64,000 nt of DNA from an uncultured Psychrobacter sp. (GTDB lineage Bacteria > Pseudomonadota > Gammaproteobacteria > Pseudomonadales > Moraxellaceae), in NCBI RefSeq assembly GCF_947495825.1, contig NZ_CANMAH010000011.1, positions 62,001 through 126,000 on the forward strand. The letters run 5' to 3'. The translations under genes were made by a program, and so were the position numbers. How positions within the stretch are numbered: position 1 is the first letter of the stretch; each line of letters begins with the position of its first letter. The notes beneath the pieces were generated by a model. That model searched no databases, had not been told where the DNA came from, and saw nothing but the letters and a program-made list of their open reading frames with translations. Positions 29,414-39,114 of this stretch are shown here, one piece after another.

Positions 29414-29677
29414 AAACACTATCCGTCAATAAAAAACTTGCTTAAGTTAAGGTAAAAAGCGTGTTTTGTCTAGTCCGATTGGTACGCAATTTGCGATTCA
29501 AACATGAACTGACAGAGGACACTTTATATAAAATGCATCATAAAATAAACTAAAAATTACGATTAGTACAGTTACATCGATGCGTTAGTAATAGTAAAAC
29601 GACCAAATAACTAGGACACAATGTCTATATAGACGTTAGTTTGTCGTACTTTACTTGATAAATGACTTATCCTCTAA

Positions 29678-31054
29678 TCAAAATAGCCTACTAATATCAT
29701 TACCAATCGCTAACACCATGAAACCTGCCAGTAAGAGTAAACCAATATTTAATCCTACAATTTGAACCCCTTCTGATAAGGGCTTGCCACGAATTAGCTC
29801 AATAAGATGGTACACAATATGTCCACCATCTAACACAGGAATCGGTAATAGATTTAAAACTGCAAGGCTCAAACTGATTAAGGCGGCAGTAGATAGCACC
29901 ATCTCCCAACTAATATCAAAGCTTTGCTTGGCAACTTTAGCGATGGTAATAGGCCCAGATAGATTGTCCAAACCTATCATACCTGAGATCATCTTGCCCA
30001 TTGAACTGACTGTCATCACGGCCAGCTGTTCCGTCTTTTCAAACGATTTTACTATTGCTTCGCCAGGACCATAAACTATGGTGGCTTTATACGCATCAGG
30101 AATGACGATTTCGGTTTGTTCAACCATAGCGCCGATTTGACCGTAGGCATTACCTAGATTGTCTTTCTTGCCTTGTGGCATGATCTGTAGCTGTACTGGC
30201 TTGCCATCACGCGTGACAGTAAAGTTGAGTAACACTTCAGGGTTGTCACGAATAATTCGTGTGGCACTAACCCAATCTTTGATCTCTTGATCATTAATCG
30301 CTGTTATACGATCGCCTACCTCTAGACCTTGACGTATGGCTGCCCCATCCGCTGATAAGTCACCAACGATCGGTACAATCTGTGGTTGCCAAGGTAACAT
30401 ACCAAAGCTGGTTAACGCATCCTTACCTTTATCATCACCTTGCATAAATTGTATAACAGGTGCTGGATAGGTTTTTGCCGCATCTGTAGATGATTTGTCT
30501 GATTGTAGCGTAATACTGACATTACCCGTCTCACCCATTCGTCCTGCTAAACGGTAATTAATACCTTCCCACGTCTGTACTTCGTGACCATCAATTGCGA
30601 TGATTTTATCCCCAACTGGCAATTGTGCCATCGCTGCTGGAGTGTCTGGCAGTACTTGACCAATCTTCGTCGCTAATTGTTCAGATGGGGTCATAAACAA
30701 TACCCAAAACAGCGCAATCGCGATGATAAAGTTCATAATTGGACCAGCAGCGACGATAGCGATTTTCTTCAATGGGTGCTGACGATTAAATGCCAGATGT
30801 AGCTCATCTTTTGCCACTTCACCTTCACGCTCATCAAGCATCTTGACGTAACCACCTAGCGGCAGCATAGAAATACGATAGTCGATGCCGCTTTTTTTAC
30901 TGGTCCAGCCCGTCAGCTTTGGGCCAAAACCAATAGAATAGGTTAGCACTTTGACACCGCACAATCGTGCCACTATATAGTGACCCCACTCATGCAGTGC
31001 AATTAAAGGCCCTAAAACAAAAATCGCTGCGAGCAGTGTTAGTAAGAACGTCAT
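29678..31054 (-). CDS. rseP: Site-2 intramembrane zinc metalloprotease RseP
   Basis: A 458-residue inner-membrane protease that cuts anti-sigma factor remnants and signal peptides. The zinc motif HEWGH is at residues 21-25 in the first membrane helix. Two periplasmic PDZ domains follow (about 120-200 and 210-300). The second catalytic motif LNLLPIPVLDGGH is near residue 400, and the last helix closes the protein. Position between dxr and bamA is the standard order. Confidence 0.96.
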   Translation of the reverse strand: MTFLLTLLAAIFVLGPLIALHEWGHYIVARLCGVKVLTYSIGFGPKLTGWTSKKSGIDYRISMLPLGGYVKMLDEREGEVAKDELHLAFNRQHPLKKIAIVAAGPIMNFIIAIALFWVLFMTPSEQLATKIGQVLPDTPAAMAQLPVGDKIIAIDGHEVQTWEGINYRLAGRMGETGNVSITLQSDKSSTDAAKTYPAPVIQFMQGDDKGKDALTSFGMLPWQPQIVPIVGDLSADGAAIRQGLEVGDRITAINDQEIKDWVSATRIIRDNPEVLLNFTVTRDGKPVQLQIMPQGKKDNLGNAYGQIGAMVEQTEIVIPDAYKATIVYGPGEAIVKSFEKTEQLAVMTVSSMGKMISGMIGLDNLSGPITIAKVAKQSFDISWEMVLSTAALISLSLAVLNLLPIPVLDGGHIVYHLIELIRGKPLSEGVQIVGLNIGLLLLAGFMVLAIGNDISRLF

Positions 31055-31087
31055 GATCTTTTCTCGTTTAGGTTACTCTTCATCGTG

Positions 31088-32290
31088 CTATGCCATCTCA
31101 GCGACAAGCGCTTCAGTATGACGCCTTGCTAGTCTATCAATCGCTAAAATGTCATCAATATCAGCATTTTCATCTAATAGTGGTACTTGTATCTCGGTTA
31201 ACGCTTGCTCATTGATATTGGCTATATCAGTTAAACGTAACCGACTTGCTAAGAATGCCGCGACTGCTATTTCATTGGCAGCGTTCAATATAATGGTCGC
31301 TTGCGTACCCGCTTGCATGGCTTGACGTGCAAGACGCAGACAAGCAAACTTATGCAAGTCTGGTTTAATAAACTCTAAACCGCTTAGCGCATATAAGTCC
31401 AATGGTTGAGAGCCACTATCAATCCGTTCAGGATAGCTCAAAGCATGCGCAATCGGCGTTTTCATATCTGGGCTACCAAGCTGCGCTAAAAAGCTACCAT
31501 CGCTATATTCTACCATTGAGTGGATAATACTTTGTGGATGAATGACCACATTTATCTTACTTTCTGGCAAATCAAATAAATGACAAGCTTCAATCAGCTC
31601 AAGTCCTTTGTTCATCATTGTCGCAGAATCAACCGATATCTTTTGACCCATCGACCAGTTTGGATGTTTGACCGCTTGAGCAACGCTTGCCTGCTGCATT
31701 TGTTCAAAAGACTGCTGCAAAAATGGTCCACCTGAAGCGGTCAACCACAGTCTGCGCACACCATGGTTTGATTCATGAATATGGGTATTGTTTTGCTGAA
31801 TAGCAGGTGGCAAACACTGAAAAATGGCATTGTGTTCAGAGTCAATGGGTAATAAAGTAGCGTGATGGCTTTTAACCGCTGCGATCATGACTTGTCCAGC
31901 CATGACCAATGCTTCTTTGTTGGCAAGTAAGATACGTTTGCCCGCGCGTGCAGCAGCCAATGTAGATGGCAGTCCTGCTGCGCCAACTATGGCCGCGACC
32001 ACAGTATCTACTTGGGTATCAGTGGCAATATCTATCAGACCGCTATCACCGCTTACCACATCAATGGACAAGCCTGCCTCATCTAAACGCTGAGCAAAGT
32101 CATCAACAGCCGCCGCTGGTACACAAACACGCATCGGCTCAAACTGCTGACACAGCGCGAATAGTTTATCCAAACGCTGATACCCGGATAGAGCATAGAC
32201 GTTATAGTCTTGCGTATGCGCCGCTAGAATTGCTAATGTGCTGTCACCAATAGAGCCCGTTGCGCCAAGTACAGCGATGCGTTGCGTCAT
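31088..32290 (-). CDS. dxr: 1-deoxy-D-xylulose 5-phosphate reductoisomerase
   Basis: A 400-residue NADPH-dependent enzyme, the first committed step of the non-mevalonate isoprenoid path and the target of fosmidomycin. N-terminal LGATGSIGDSTL is the nucleotide-binding loop, and LPIDSEHNAIFQCL carries the metal-binding acid residues. Its product feeds UppS three genes upstream in the cluster as well as quinones. It ends 33 bases before the rseP start, so the two are likely cotranscribed. Confidence 0.97.
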   Translation of the reverse strand: MTQRIAVLGATGSIGDSTLAILAAHTQDYNVYALSGYQRLDKLFALCQQFEPMRVCVPAAAVDDFAQRLDEAGLSIDVVSGDSGLIDIATDTQVDTVVAAIVGAAGLPSTLAAARAGKRILLANKEALVMAGQVMIAAVKSHHATLLPIDSEHNAIFQCLPPAIQQNNTHIHESNHGVRRLWLTASGGPFLQQSFEQMQQASVAQAVKHPNWSMGQKISVDSATMMNKGLELIEACHLFDLPESKINVVIHPQSIIHSMVEYSDGSFLAQLGSPDMKTPIAHALSYPERIDSGSQPLDLYALSGLEFIKPDLHKFACLRLARQAMQAGTQATIILNAANEIAVAAFLASRLRLTDIANINEQALTEIQVPLLDENADIDDILAIDRLARRHTEALVAEMA

Positions 32291-32362
32291 AACTATTAAT
32301 GCCCATAAATATTAATAAAAAAGGTAACGTTGAAAATAAAAATCGTCTAGCTAAAACGCCAA

Positions 32363-32385
32363 GTCAGCAAAGAGTTGCTGCTGAC
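32363..32385 (-). other. Intercistronic hairpin between cdsA and dxr
   Basis: gtcagca pairs perfectly with tgctgac across a nine-base loop in the 142-bp gap. No T run follows it closely on the minus strand, so it looks more like an RNA-stability or processing hairpin than a terminator. Confidence 0.35.
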
Positions 32386-32432
32386 CTTATAAAACGTAGC
32401 GTTAAGATAAATAGATTGCAGTAGATGCAAAT

Positions 32433-33242
32433 TTAGACAATGAGTAATCCTAAATGTTGCAGACTCCAAAACCCGAGGGCAAATATCGGAGTGGCAGATA
32501 ATAAGGAATCAATACGATCTAGAATACCGCCATGACCTGGTAAAATAGTTCCTGAGTCTTTCACTTTGGCACGACGTTTAAGCATAGACTCAAATAGATC
32601 TCCCAATACTGAGGCAAGAATCGTCACAGCTGAGAGCGCGACAAAAGCGATCAATGCCATACCTGTCAGTTGCAGTTTAAAGACACTAATAGCGATAACC
32701 ACCACTAAGCCTGTGATCAAGCCGCCAGCTAACCCTTCCATACTCTTATTAGGAGAGACATTGGGTGCCATCTTACGTCGACCAAGCTTGCGTCCAACGA
32801 AGTAAGCGCCACTGTCTGCACACCATACCAATAAAAATACATACATTAGCCACCAAGCCGACAGCTGCCATAAATAAAACATAGCTGTAATAGAGGCAGT
32901 CAATATCACCACTCCCATCAAACTCAGCTTTTTACCATACCAATTTGTATATGTTGGAAAACTACGTACCCAAGATAATGCCAGCAGCCAGATGATTAAA
33001 GAGGCAATCCACCACATCACCCAAGTGATTTCAAGCAGTAAAGATATTAGAGTAATTGTCAGCACCATCATGACAAAGACAACAGGTTGACGCCATTTAG
33101 GCATCAGCTTCGTCCATTCGTGCGCAGCAATGGTGACTCCGATCGCTAATAACGGTGCAAAAAAGATGGGCGTTTGGCTTGCAAACAATGCAATTCCAAC
33201 AATGATAATTAAAATAATTGCTGTTTTAATCCGTTGCCACAT
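32433..33242 (-). CDS. cdsA: Phosphatidate cytidylyltransferase
   Basis: A 269-residue inner-membrane enzyme that makes CDP-diacylglycerol from phosphatidic acid and CTP, the precursor of all phospholipids. It has about eight transmembrane helices. The CDS signature is clear in two blocks: CADSGAYFVGRKLGRRK and the C-terminal KDSGTILPGHGGILDRIDS with the paired acidic residues. It sits between uppS and dxr, 73 bases after uppS. Confidence 0.96.
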   Translation of the reverse strand: MWQRIKTAIILIIIVGIALFASQTPIFFAPLLAIGVTIAAHEWTKLMPKWRQPVVFVMMVLTITLISLLLEITWVMWWIASLIIWLLALSWVRSFPTYTNWYGKKLSLMGVVILTASITAMFYLWQLSAWWLMYVFLLVWCADSGAYFVGRKLGRRKMAPNVSPNKSMEGLAGGLITGLVVVIAISVFKLQLTGMALIAFVALSAVTILASVLGDLFESMLKRRAKVKDSGTILPGHGGILDRIDSLLSATPIFALGFWSLQHLGLLIV

Positions 33243-33315
33243 ACCAATCAGACCTTATAGTAAAAAGAGACATTTGCTCAATATTGCATTATAGCAGCTA
33301 ATACAAATGCATGAA

Positions 33316-34071
33316 CTAGCGTAATGCTTGCGTTTCAACCTGTTCGCTGGTTTTGCCAAAACGGCGTTGACGCTTGGCAAACTCTGTAATCATGTCTGCA
33401 AGCTCATTTGCACAAAAATTGGGCCACAACGTTTGGGTAAAAAACAGCTCTGCATAGGCTGCTTGCCACAATAAGAAATTGGAGATCCTATATTCACCGC
33501 CTGTTCTGATTAACATATCCACCGCAGGCGCATCAGCTAACTGAACGTATCGACCCAGCAAATCATTGTTGATGTCTTTAGCACGTAAATCACCTGCCTC
33601 AACTTGTAGAGCAAGCTGTTTTGCAGCATGTGCAATATCCCATTGGCCACCATAACTGATAGCAATCACCAGTGTCATTGCTTCAAAGTGTGCCGTTTTG
33701 GCTTCTGCATCGAGCATTAAGGTTTGTAAATCGTCGTCAAGCTGACTGCGATCACCTATAAAACGCAACCGAATACGATACTTATTCATGCGCGGCATTT
33801 GCTCATGAATGGTTGAGGTCAGTAAGCGCATGAGTAGCGCCACCTCACTTGGTGGTCGTTGCCAGTTTTCACTCGAAAATGCAAATACCGTTAGCATCTC
33901 GATGCCAGTATCTAAACAATACTCAACGATAGGATCTAGTGCATCTTTACCAGCGATATGCCCTTCTCCGCGACCTAAAGCATTGGCTTTGCCATAACGG
34001 TTGTTGCCATCCATGATGATGGCGATATGACGAGGGACAATAGTAGAACCGAGAGGGGGTAAAGTAGACAT
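33316..34071 (-). CDS. uppS: Undecaprenyl diphosphate synthase
   Basis: A 251-residue cis-prenyltransferase that makes the C55 lipid carrier for peptidoglycan and O-antigen. Catalytic Asp21 is in IIMDGNNRYGK; the usual reading is MDGNGRWA, so residues next to the Asp differ (Asn for Gly, Tyr for Trp). Other motifs are GHIAG, FAFSSENWQRP and the C-terminal RTGGEYRISNFLLWQ. It could make a different chain length, but context argues for UppS. It lies between frr and cdsA. Confidence 0.94.
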   Translation of the reverse strand: MSTLPPLGSTIVPRHIAIIMDGNNRYGKANALGRGEGHIAGKDALDPIVEYCLDTGIEMLTVFAFSSENWQRPPSEVALLMRLLTSTIHEQMPRMNKYRIRLRFIGDRSQLDDDLQTLMLDAEAKTAHFEAMTLVIAISYGGQWDIAHAAKQLALQVEAGDLRAKDINNDLLGRYVQLADAPAVDMLIRTGGEYRISNFLLWQAAYAELFFTQTLWPNFCANELADMITEFAKRQRRFGKTSEQVETQALR

Positions 34072-34258
34072 GGACTATACTGCTTATTATCAAGGTAAAT
34101 TTATCAGCGATACGGCTTTGAGAAGATGCTATTGAAATGCTGCAAATGTCTTGCATCGTTGGACATAAGATATATAAAAACAGGCAGCCAATAATAACGG
34201 GCTATTGACTACCCATTTGATAAGTCTGTTAGTAAACCATTATCAAAAATAGTACGGC

Positions 34259-34813
34259 TTATACAACCATCAATTCAGTCTCTTTAGTATCGAGCTTTTT
34301 ATCAATGCTCCCGATAAACTTATCAGTGATTTTTTGAATATCATCACTAGCACGGCGCTCATCATCTTCTGAGATTTCTTTTTCTTTTGCCAAGTCTTTG
34401 ATGTCATTCATCATATCACGGCGGATATTACGAATAGAAACGCGGCTGTTTTCAGCCTCACTACGTGCAAGCTTTTGCATATCGCGGCGTGTCTCTTCAG
34501 TCAAAGCTGGCATCGGTACACGAATGACATCAGCAGTCATTGGATTTAGACCCAAATCTGCCTCACGAATTGCTTTATCTACCGCTTGTACCATAGTGCG
34601 GTCAAACGGTTGCACCAGTAGCGTACGTGAGTCTTCGACGTTGACACTAGCGACTTGGTTAAGCGGTGTATCAGCACCGTAGTAGCTGACCATGATGCCT
34701 GACAACATACCTGGATGTGCACGCCCAGTACGAACTTTACTAAAGGTGTTCTCTAGCGCCTCTAATGTCTTTTGCATGCGTGATTCGCCGTCTTGCTTAA
34801 TCTCTTTAATCAT
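34259..34813 (-). CDS. frr: Ribosome recycling factor
   Basis: A 184-residue two-domain protein that, with EF-G, splits the ribosome after termination. The N-terminal helix includes [20 protein letters not shown], and [17 protein letters not shown] and the [17 protein letters not shown] C-terminal helix are characteristic. Ribosome binding site aaggat precedes the ATG. It lies 126 bases after pyrH and before uppS. Confidence 0.97.
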   Translation of the reverse strand: MIKEIKQDGESRMQKTLEALENTFSKVRTGRAHPGMLSGIMVSYYGADTPLNQVASVNVEDSRTLLVQPFDRTMVQAVDKAIREADLGLNPMTADVIRVPMPALTEETRRDMQKLARSEAENSRVSIRNIRRDMMNDIKDLAKEKEISEDDERRASDDIQKITDKFIGSIDKKLDTKETELMVV

Positions 34814-34939
34814 TATATATCCTTACTTATCAATATCGATAATGTTCTATATTATTACATTATGAGAGGTACATGACCTATTATGCTACTGCCATTTAGA
34901 GCAGTGGGTTATCAACTGTCTATAAACAATTATCTTTGG

Positions 34940-35665
34940 TTAATGATAAACGCGTGTGCCTTCGTTTTCGCCCATCACGACATTTAATAAAGCGTTGGGC
35001 TTGGTCATATCAAACACTTGTAGCGGTACGTTATGCTCACGGCATAGCGCAATAGCAGTCAAGTCCATCACGCCAAGCTTTTGCTCTAACACTTCATCAA
35101 AGGTTAGACCATCGTATTTGGTAGCGTCAGCGTGCAAGCTTGGGTCTTTATCATAGACGCCATCAACCTTAGTCGCTTTCAAAATCAAGCCTGCTTCAAT
35201 CTCAATACCGCGCAAACAAGCTGCGGTATCGGTCGTGAAGAAGGGGTTACCGGTACCCGCGACAAAGATACAAACTTCACCATTTTTAAGGTAACGAATC
35301 GCATTTCGGCTACTATAGCTTTCGGTTACTTCACCGATTGGCAACGCCGACATCAAACGCGTCTTAATATTACGGCGCTCAAGCGCATCACGCATGGCAA
35401 GTCCATTCATAACCGTTGCCAGCATGCCCATTTGATCACCAGTGACACGGCCCACCAAGCCCTCTTGTTGCAATTGTGCACCGCGATATAAGTTACCGCC
35501 GCCAACGACAATACCGACTTGAACCCCAAGGCCACGCAAGTGTGCAATCGACAAGCTCATCTTATCAAGCACTTCAGTATCAATACCCATATCCTTGCCA
35601 CCGGCTAAAGCTTCGCCGGAGAGTTTGAGCAGTATGCGCGAGAAACGAGGGTTTTTGTCAGACAT
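34940..35665 (-). CDS. pyrH: UMP kinase
   Basis: A 241-residue hexameric enzyme of the amino acid kinase family that phosphorylates UMP. Visible motifs: [13 protein letters not shown] (phosphate loop), [10 protein letters not shown] and [12 protein letters not shown] (UMP binding), and [14 protein letters not shown] strong ribosome binding site, aaggtg, precedes the ATG. In many gammaproteobacteria rpsB-tsf lie just upstream; here rimO does, with a 232-bp gap, so this is probably the first gene of the cluster. Confidence 0.97.
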   Translation of the reverse strand: MSDKNPRFSRILLKLSGEALAGGKDMGIDTEVLDKMSLSIAHLRGLGVQVGIVVGGGNLYRGAQLQQEGLVGRVTGDQMGMLATVMNGLAMRDALERRNIKTRLMSALPIGEVTESYSSRNAIRYLKNGEVCIFVAGTGNPFFTTDTAACLRGIEIEAGLILKATKVDGVYDKDPSLHADATKYDGLTFDEVLEQKLGVMDLTAIALCREHNVPLQVFDMTKPNALLNVVMGENEGTRVYH

Positions 35666-35897
35666 GAGGGCACCTTTTTATCGTTAAATTTATCGTTAAA
35701 TAATGGTTAAAACCAATAGAGTTGGAACACAGGCTAGAACCAATAGTCCAAAACAGGCTAGTAGGCTAAATTGCGCTAATTGTAGCAAAAACTACTCACA
35801 ATTGGGCAATTTTCATCGGTAATCCGCGCCAGTTTTTATTTAGTCACTCATTGGGCACCGATGTCCAACACTTATGTCCTGCTTTTTATGGATTTGG

Positions 35898-37529
35898 TTA
35901 GCCTTGATAACTGGCGAATAAGTCATACTCACTAGCATCATCAATAGTGACGGTTAAGAACGACCCAACTTTGACTTTGGCGGTAATCTCATCAACATAC
36001 ACATGCCCGTCAATCTCAGGGGCATCTGCGTAGCTACGACAAATAGCAATGTTTTCTTCATGATCAATCTCATCGACCAACACCGTTAAGGTCTTACCGA
36101 TTTTCTCTTGTAGCTTTTGTGCTGAGATGTCTTGTTGTAATGCCATCAAGCGCTCATAGCGAGACTGCTTTACATCTTCAGGCACATGATCTGGCAAATC
36201 GTTGGCAACCGCGCCTTCTACTTCTGAATAAGTAAAAGCACCAACACGATCCAAGCGTGCCTCAACCAGCCAATCAAGTAAACATTGAAAGTCTTCTTCT
36301 GTCTCGCCGGGGAAGCCCACCACAAAGGTTGAACGAATCACGATATCAGGACAAATATCTCGCCATGCTTTGATACGTGCCAAGGTATTCTCACTATGCG
36401 CGGGGCGCTTCATGGCCTTTAAGATACGATGGCTTGCGTGCTGAAAAGGTATGTCGAGATAAGGCAGAAGTTTTTTCTCACTCATGAGCTCAACGACTTT
36501 ATCTACGTGTGGATACGGGTAGACATAATGTAGACGCACCCATATATCTAAGTCATTCAATGCTTGGCATAAGTCATAAAACTTTGACTTAAGCGGCATA
36601 CCATTCCAAAAACTGGTCTTATACTTTAGATCTAGCCCATAAGCAGACGTGTCTTGCGAGATGATAAGTAGCTCTTTTACGCCAGCGTTTTTGAGCGCCA
36701 ACGCTTCATTCATCACATTGTCAATCGAGCGTGACGCCAAATCGCCGCGCAAGCTTGGAATGATACAAAAAGTACAGCGATGATTGCAGCCTTCTGATAT
36801 TTTTAGATAAGCATAATGGCTTGGGGTCAACTTAATACCCGCCTCATCGATCAAATCTATCTTTGGGTCGTAGTTTGCATCGAGACTACGGTTTGGTTTG
36901 GGTACATGCTGGGAGACCGCCGTGATTACTTCATCATAAGCATGTGCACCAGTCACTGCTAGCACTGCTGGGTGCATTTCACGTATCTTTTCAGCCTCCT
37001 TACCCAAGCAGCCCGTCACGATGACTTTACCGTTTTTACTGATAGCTTCACCGATTGCATCAAGCGACTCTTGTACCGCTGACTCAATAAAGCCGCAAGT
37101 ATTGACCACCACTAGGTCTGCACCGTCATAGTCGCTTGCCACTTGATAGCCATCGCGGCTAAGCTCTGTAATAATACGTTCACTATCTACTAGAGCCTTT
37201 GGGCAACCTAAAGACACAAACCCAATCTTTGGCGCATTGATTGCGGGAGCATCAGCGCTCGCTACGTTGGTAGTCGCGTCGCTACTTTGTGCAATGCTAC
37301 GGTTTTGATTATGATTGGCCTTATGATGGTAAGGTTGGATAGTCGCAGGCTCTTGCTCTTGTTGCGTTTGAGCAGGATTAAACACCGTTGCAGTATCTTT
37401 TATCGTCTGTATCTTTGTTGCTGATACATCAGCACTTGAAGCGACTGTATCTAAGTTTAAGTCTGAATTTGAGTTTGAGCTATCGATTGAAAGCGTAGAA
37501 TCAGAAGACTGAGTAGAAATATTGGGCAT
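35898..37529 (-). CDS. rimO: Ribosomal protein uS12 methylthiotransferase RimO
   Basis: A radical-SAM enzyme that methylthiolates an Asp of ribosomal protein uS12. The frame opens at 37565, but the ATG at 37529 has aaggtt well spaced before it, giving 543 residues. Residues 1 to about 100 are a Ser/Asp/Gln/Asn-rich extension that other RimO proteins lack. The MTTase domain follows ([16 protein letters not shown]), then the radical-SAM cluster motif CNHRCTFC (Cys248, Cys252, Cys255), and a C-terminal TRAM domain. [11 protein letters not shown] distinguishes RimO from MiaB. It is divergent from ntrB, with about 140 bp between. Confidence 0.94.
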   Translation of the reverse strand: MPNISTQSSDSTLSIDSSNSNSDLNLDTVASSADVSATKIQTIKDTATVFNPAQTQQEQEPATIQPYHHKANHNQNRSIAQSSDATTNVASADAPAINAPKIGFVSLGCPKALVDSERIITELSRDGYQVASDYDGADLVVVNTCGFIESAVQESLDAIGEAISKNGKVIVTGCLGKEAEKIREMHPAVLAVTGAHAYDEVITAVSQHVPKPNRSLDANYDPKIDLIDEAGIKLTPSHYAYLKISEGCNHRCTFCIIPSLRGDLASRSIDNVMNEALALKNAGVKELLIISQDTSAYGLDLKYKTSFWNGMPLKSKFYDLCQALNDLDIWVRLHYVYPYPHVDKVVELMSEKKLLPYLDIPFQHASHRILKAMKRPAHSENTLARIKAWRDICPDIVIRSTFVVGFPGETEEDFQCLLDWLVEARLDRVGAFTYSEVEGAVANDLPDHVPEDVKQSRYERLMALQQDISAQKLQEKIGKTLTVLVDEIDHEENIAICRSYADAPEIDGHVYVDEITAKVKVGSFLTVTIDDASEYDLFASYQG

Positions 37530-37668
37530 GGCTAACCTTGCTAAAGATAAATTGGCTGGACGCATTGTACGTTTTTTTTATGACAATCACCAGTTTTGCC
37601 GCGCTAGAGTATTGATTTATGGTTAAATATTCACTTAAATTTGATTTGTGACTAGGCTTCTTATATTT

Positions 37669-39033
37669 ATGGCATCTCCAGTAGCACCTAATGACGCATC
37701 AGACTCGGCTTTTATTGTGCAGCATTTATATACTGCTGTCTTATGGGTCAATGATGATCTAACGATTACTTGGCTCAATGCCCAAGCTGAGCAGCTATTA
37801 GCGGTCAGTCGTGAACGGTTATTGGGCCAGTCTATACTGACATTACTAGCCCCTGAAGAACTCAAAAAAGATGAAAGAGATAGCATAGACAATCTCTCAA
37901 ACAAACCTTTGCACAACCATTTAAAACCTTATGCTGTAGAGCAAAAACGTCCCATTTGCTCTTTGAGTGAACGCTTTAATCAAGCGCAAAAATATCAACA
38001 ACCTTTCATCGACCATGATCATAAAATAACCCTACAAGCAGGCGACATAGCCGTGACAATAGACTATAGCGTCACGCCTGTTGTGTATCAGCAGCAAGCT
38101 CATTATATAATTGAGATGTGGGGCAAAGACCGACAAAGCCGCATCTCAGAAGAACAACGCCAACAGCAGCAATATGATGTCGCGCGTCACATGCTGCGCT
38201 CAGTGGCTCACGAAGTAAAAAACCCGCTAGCTGGTATCCGCGGCGCAGCACAACTGTTACAGCGACAGTTTGTCAAATTCAGTGATGCTGCTGCTAAGGG
38301 CAGCCAAAGCGCTACTCACGATCATAAAAGTGCTGACAATAATTTTAAAATAACCGTCCAAAAACTACGCAGTTATACAGATATTATTATCTCAGAAACT
38401 GACCGTTTAACCCAACTCATCGGTCAGCTTCTCGGCTCCAATCAATTGCCAAATTGGCAATCTATTAATATTCATGAACCATTGGAGCATGTGTTAACTT
38501 TGGTGATGAATCACTATCCACAAATAACCTTAAAACGTGATTATGACCTTTCTTTACCTGAGTTGGATGCCGATAAAGACCAGTTAATTCAAGTATTTTT
38601 AAATCTAATTAATAATGCTTGTGAAGCAATGATAGAGCAATATGCAGCGAATGATTTTGACACTGCCTGTGCAAAAGCGGATGACACTCAAACAGATAAC
38701 GGTAATGCAGGCTATAAACCGCAGTTGCACATTCAGACGCGTGTTGCTTTTCAGCATACTATTGGCAGCCAGCAACACAAACAAGTGCTGCAAGTCGCTA
38801 TCACTGATAATGGTCCAGGCATAGATGATGCGTTGATTGGGCAAATATTTTTCCCGATGGTGACCAGTCGTGCTTCGGGCACCGGCTTAGGGTTATCTAT
38901 CGTACAAGATATTATCAGCCGACATCATGGTATGATTGATGTTAGCTCCACTGCTACTAAAAATCATAATCAGCATAAACAGACACAATTTACGCTGTAT
39001 TTACCCTTTAATCAGCCAGTACTTGACACATGA
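37669..39033 (+). CDS. glnL: Nitrogen regulation sensor kinase NtrB
   Basis: A cytoplasmic histidine kinase/phosphatase. The frame is open from GTG 37648, but ATG 37669 (454 residues) is more plausible. An N-terminal PAS domain (about 15-125) senses PII protein. The H-box SVAHEVKNPLAGIRGAAQLL is typical of NtrB. The HATPase domain has NLINNACEAM (N box), DNGPGID (G1) and SGTGLGLSIVQ (G2). It is longer than E. coli NtrB (349 residues) because of low-complexity insertions near residues 220 and 330. It precedes ntrC by about 80 bases in a likely operon; glnA is not adjacent. Confidence 0.92.
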   Translation: MASPVAPNDASDSAFIVQHLYTAVLWVNDDLTITWLNAQAEQLLAVSRERLLGQSILTLLAPEELKKDERDSIDNLSNKPLHNHLKPYAVEQKRPICSLSERFNQAQKYQQPFIDHDHKITLQAGDIAVTIDYSVTPVVYQQQAHYIIEMWGKDRQSRISEEQRQQQQYDVARHMLRSVAHEVKNPLAGIRGAAQLLQRQFVKFSDAAAKGSQSATHDHKSADNNFKITVQKLRSYTDIIISETDRLTQLIGQLLGSNQLPNWQSINIHEPLEHVLTLVMNHYPQITLKRDYDLSLPELDADKDQLIQVFLNLINNACEAMIEQYAANDFDTACAKADDTQTDNGNAGYKPQLHIQTRVAFQHTIGSQQHKQVLQVAITDNGPGIDDALIGQIFFPMVTSRASGTGLGLSIVQDIISRHHGMIDVSSTATKNHNQHKQTQFTLYLPFNQPVLDT

Positions 39034-39114
39034 ATGTAATAGCGAAATAAAGATTAGAATAATTCTACTGAATTAAACCATAATCCTGAAACAATTGCTC
39101 ATCAGGCCTAACAC

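Noticed and set aside
35132..35491. 119-residue frame opposite pyrH
   Set aside because: Antisense to a highly conserved gene, with no initiation signal and no recognisable motif.
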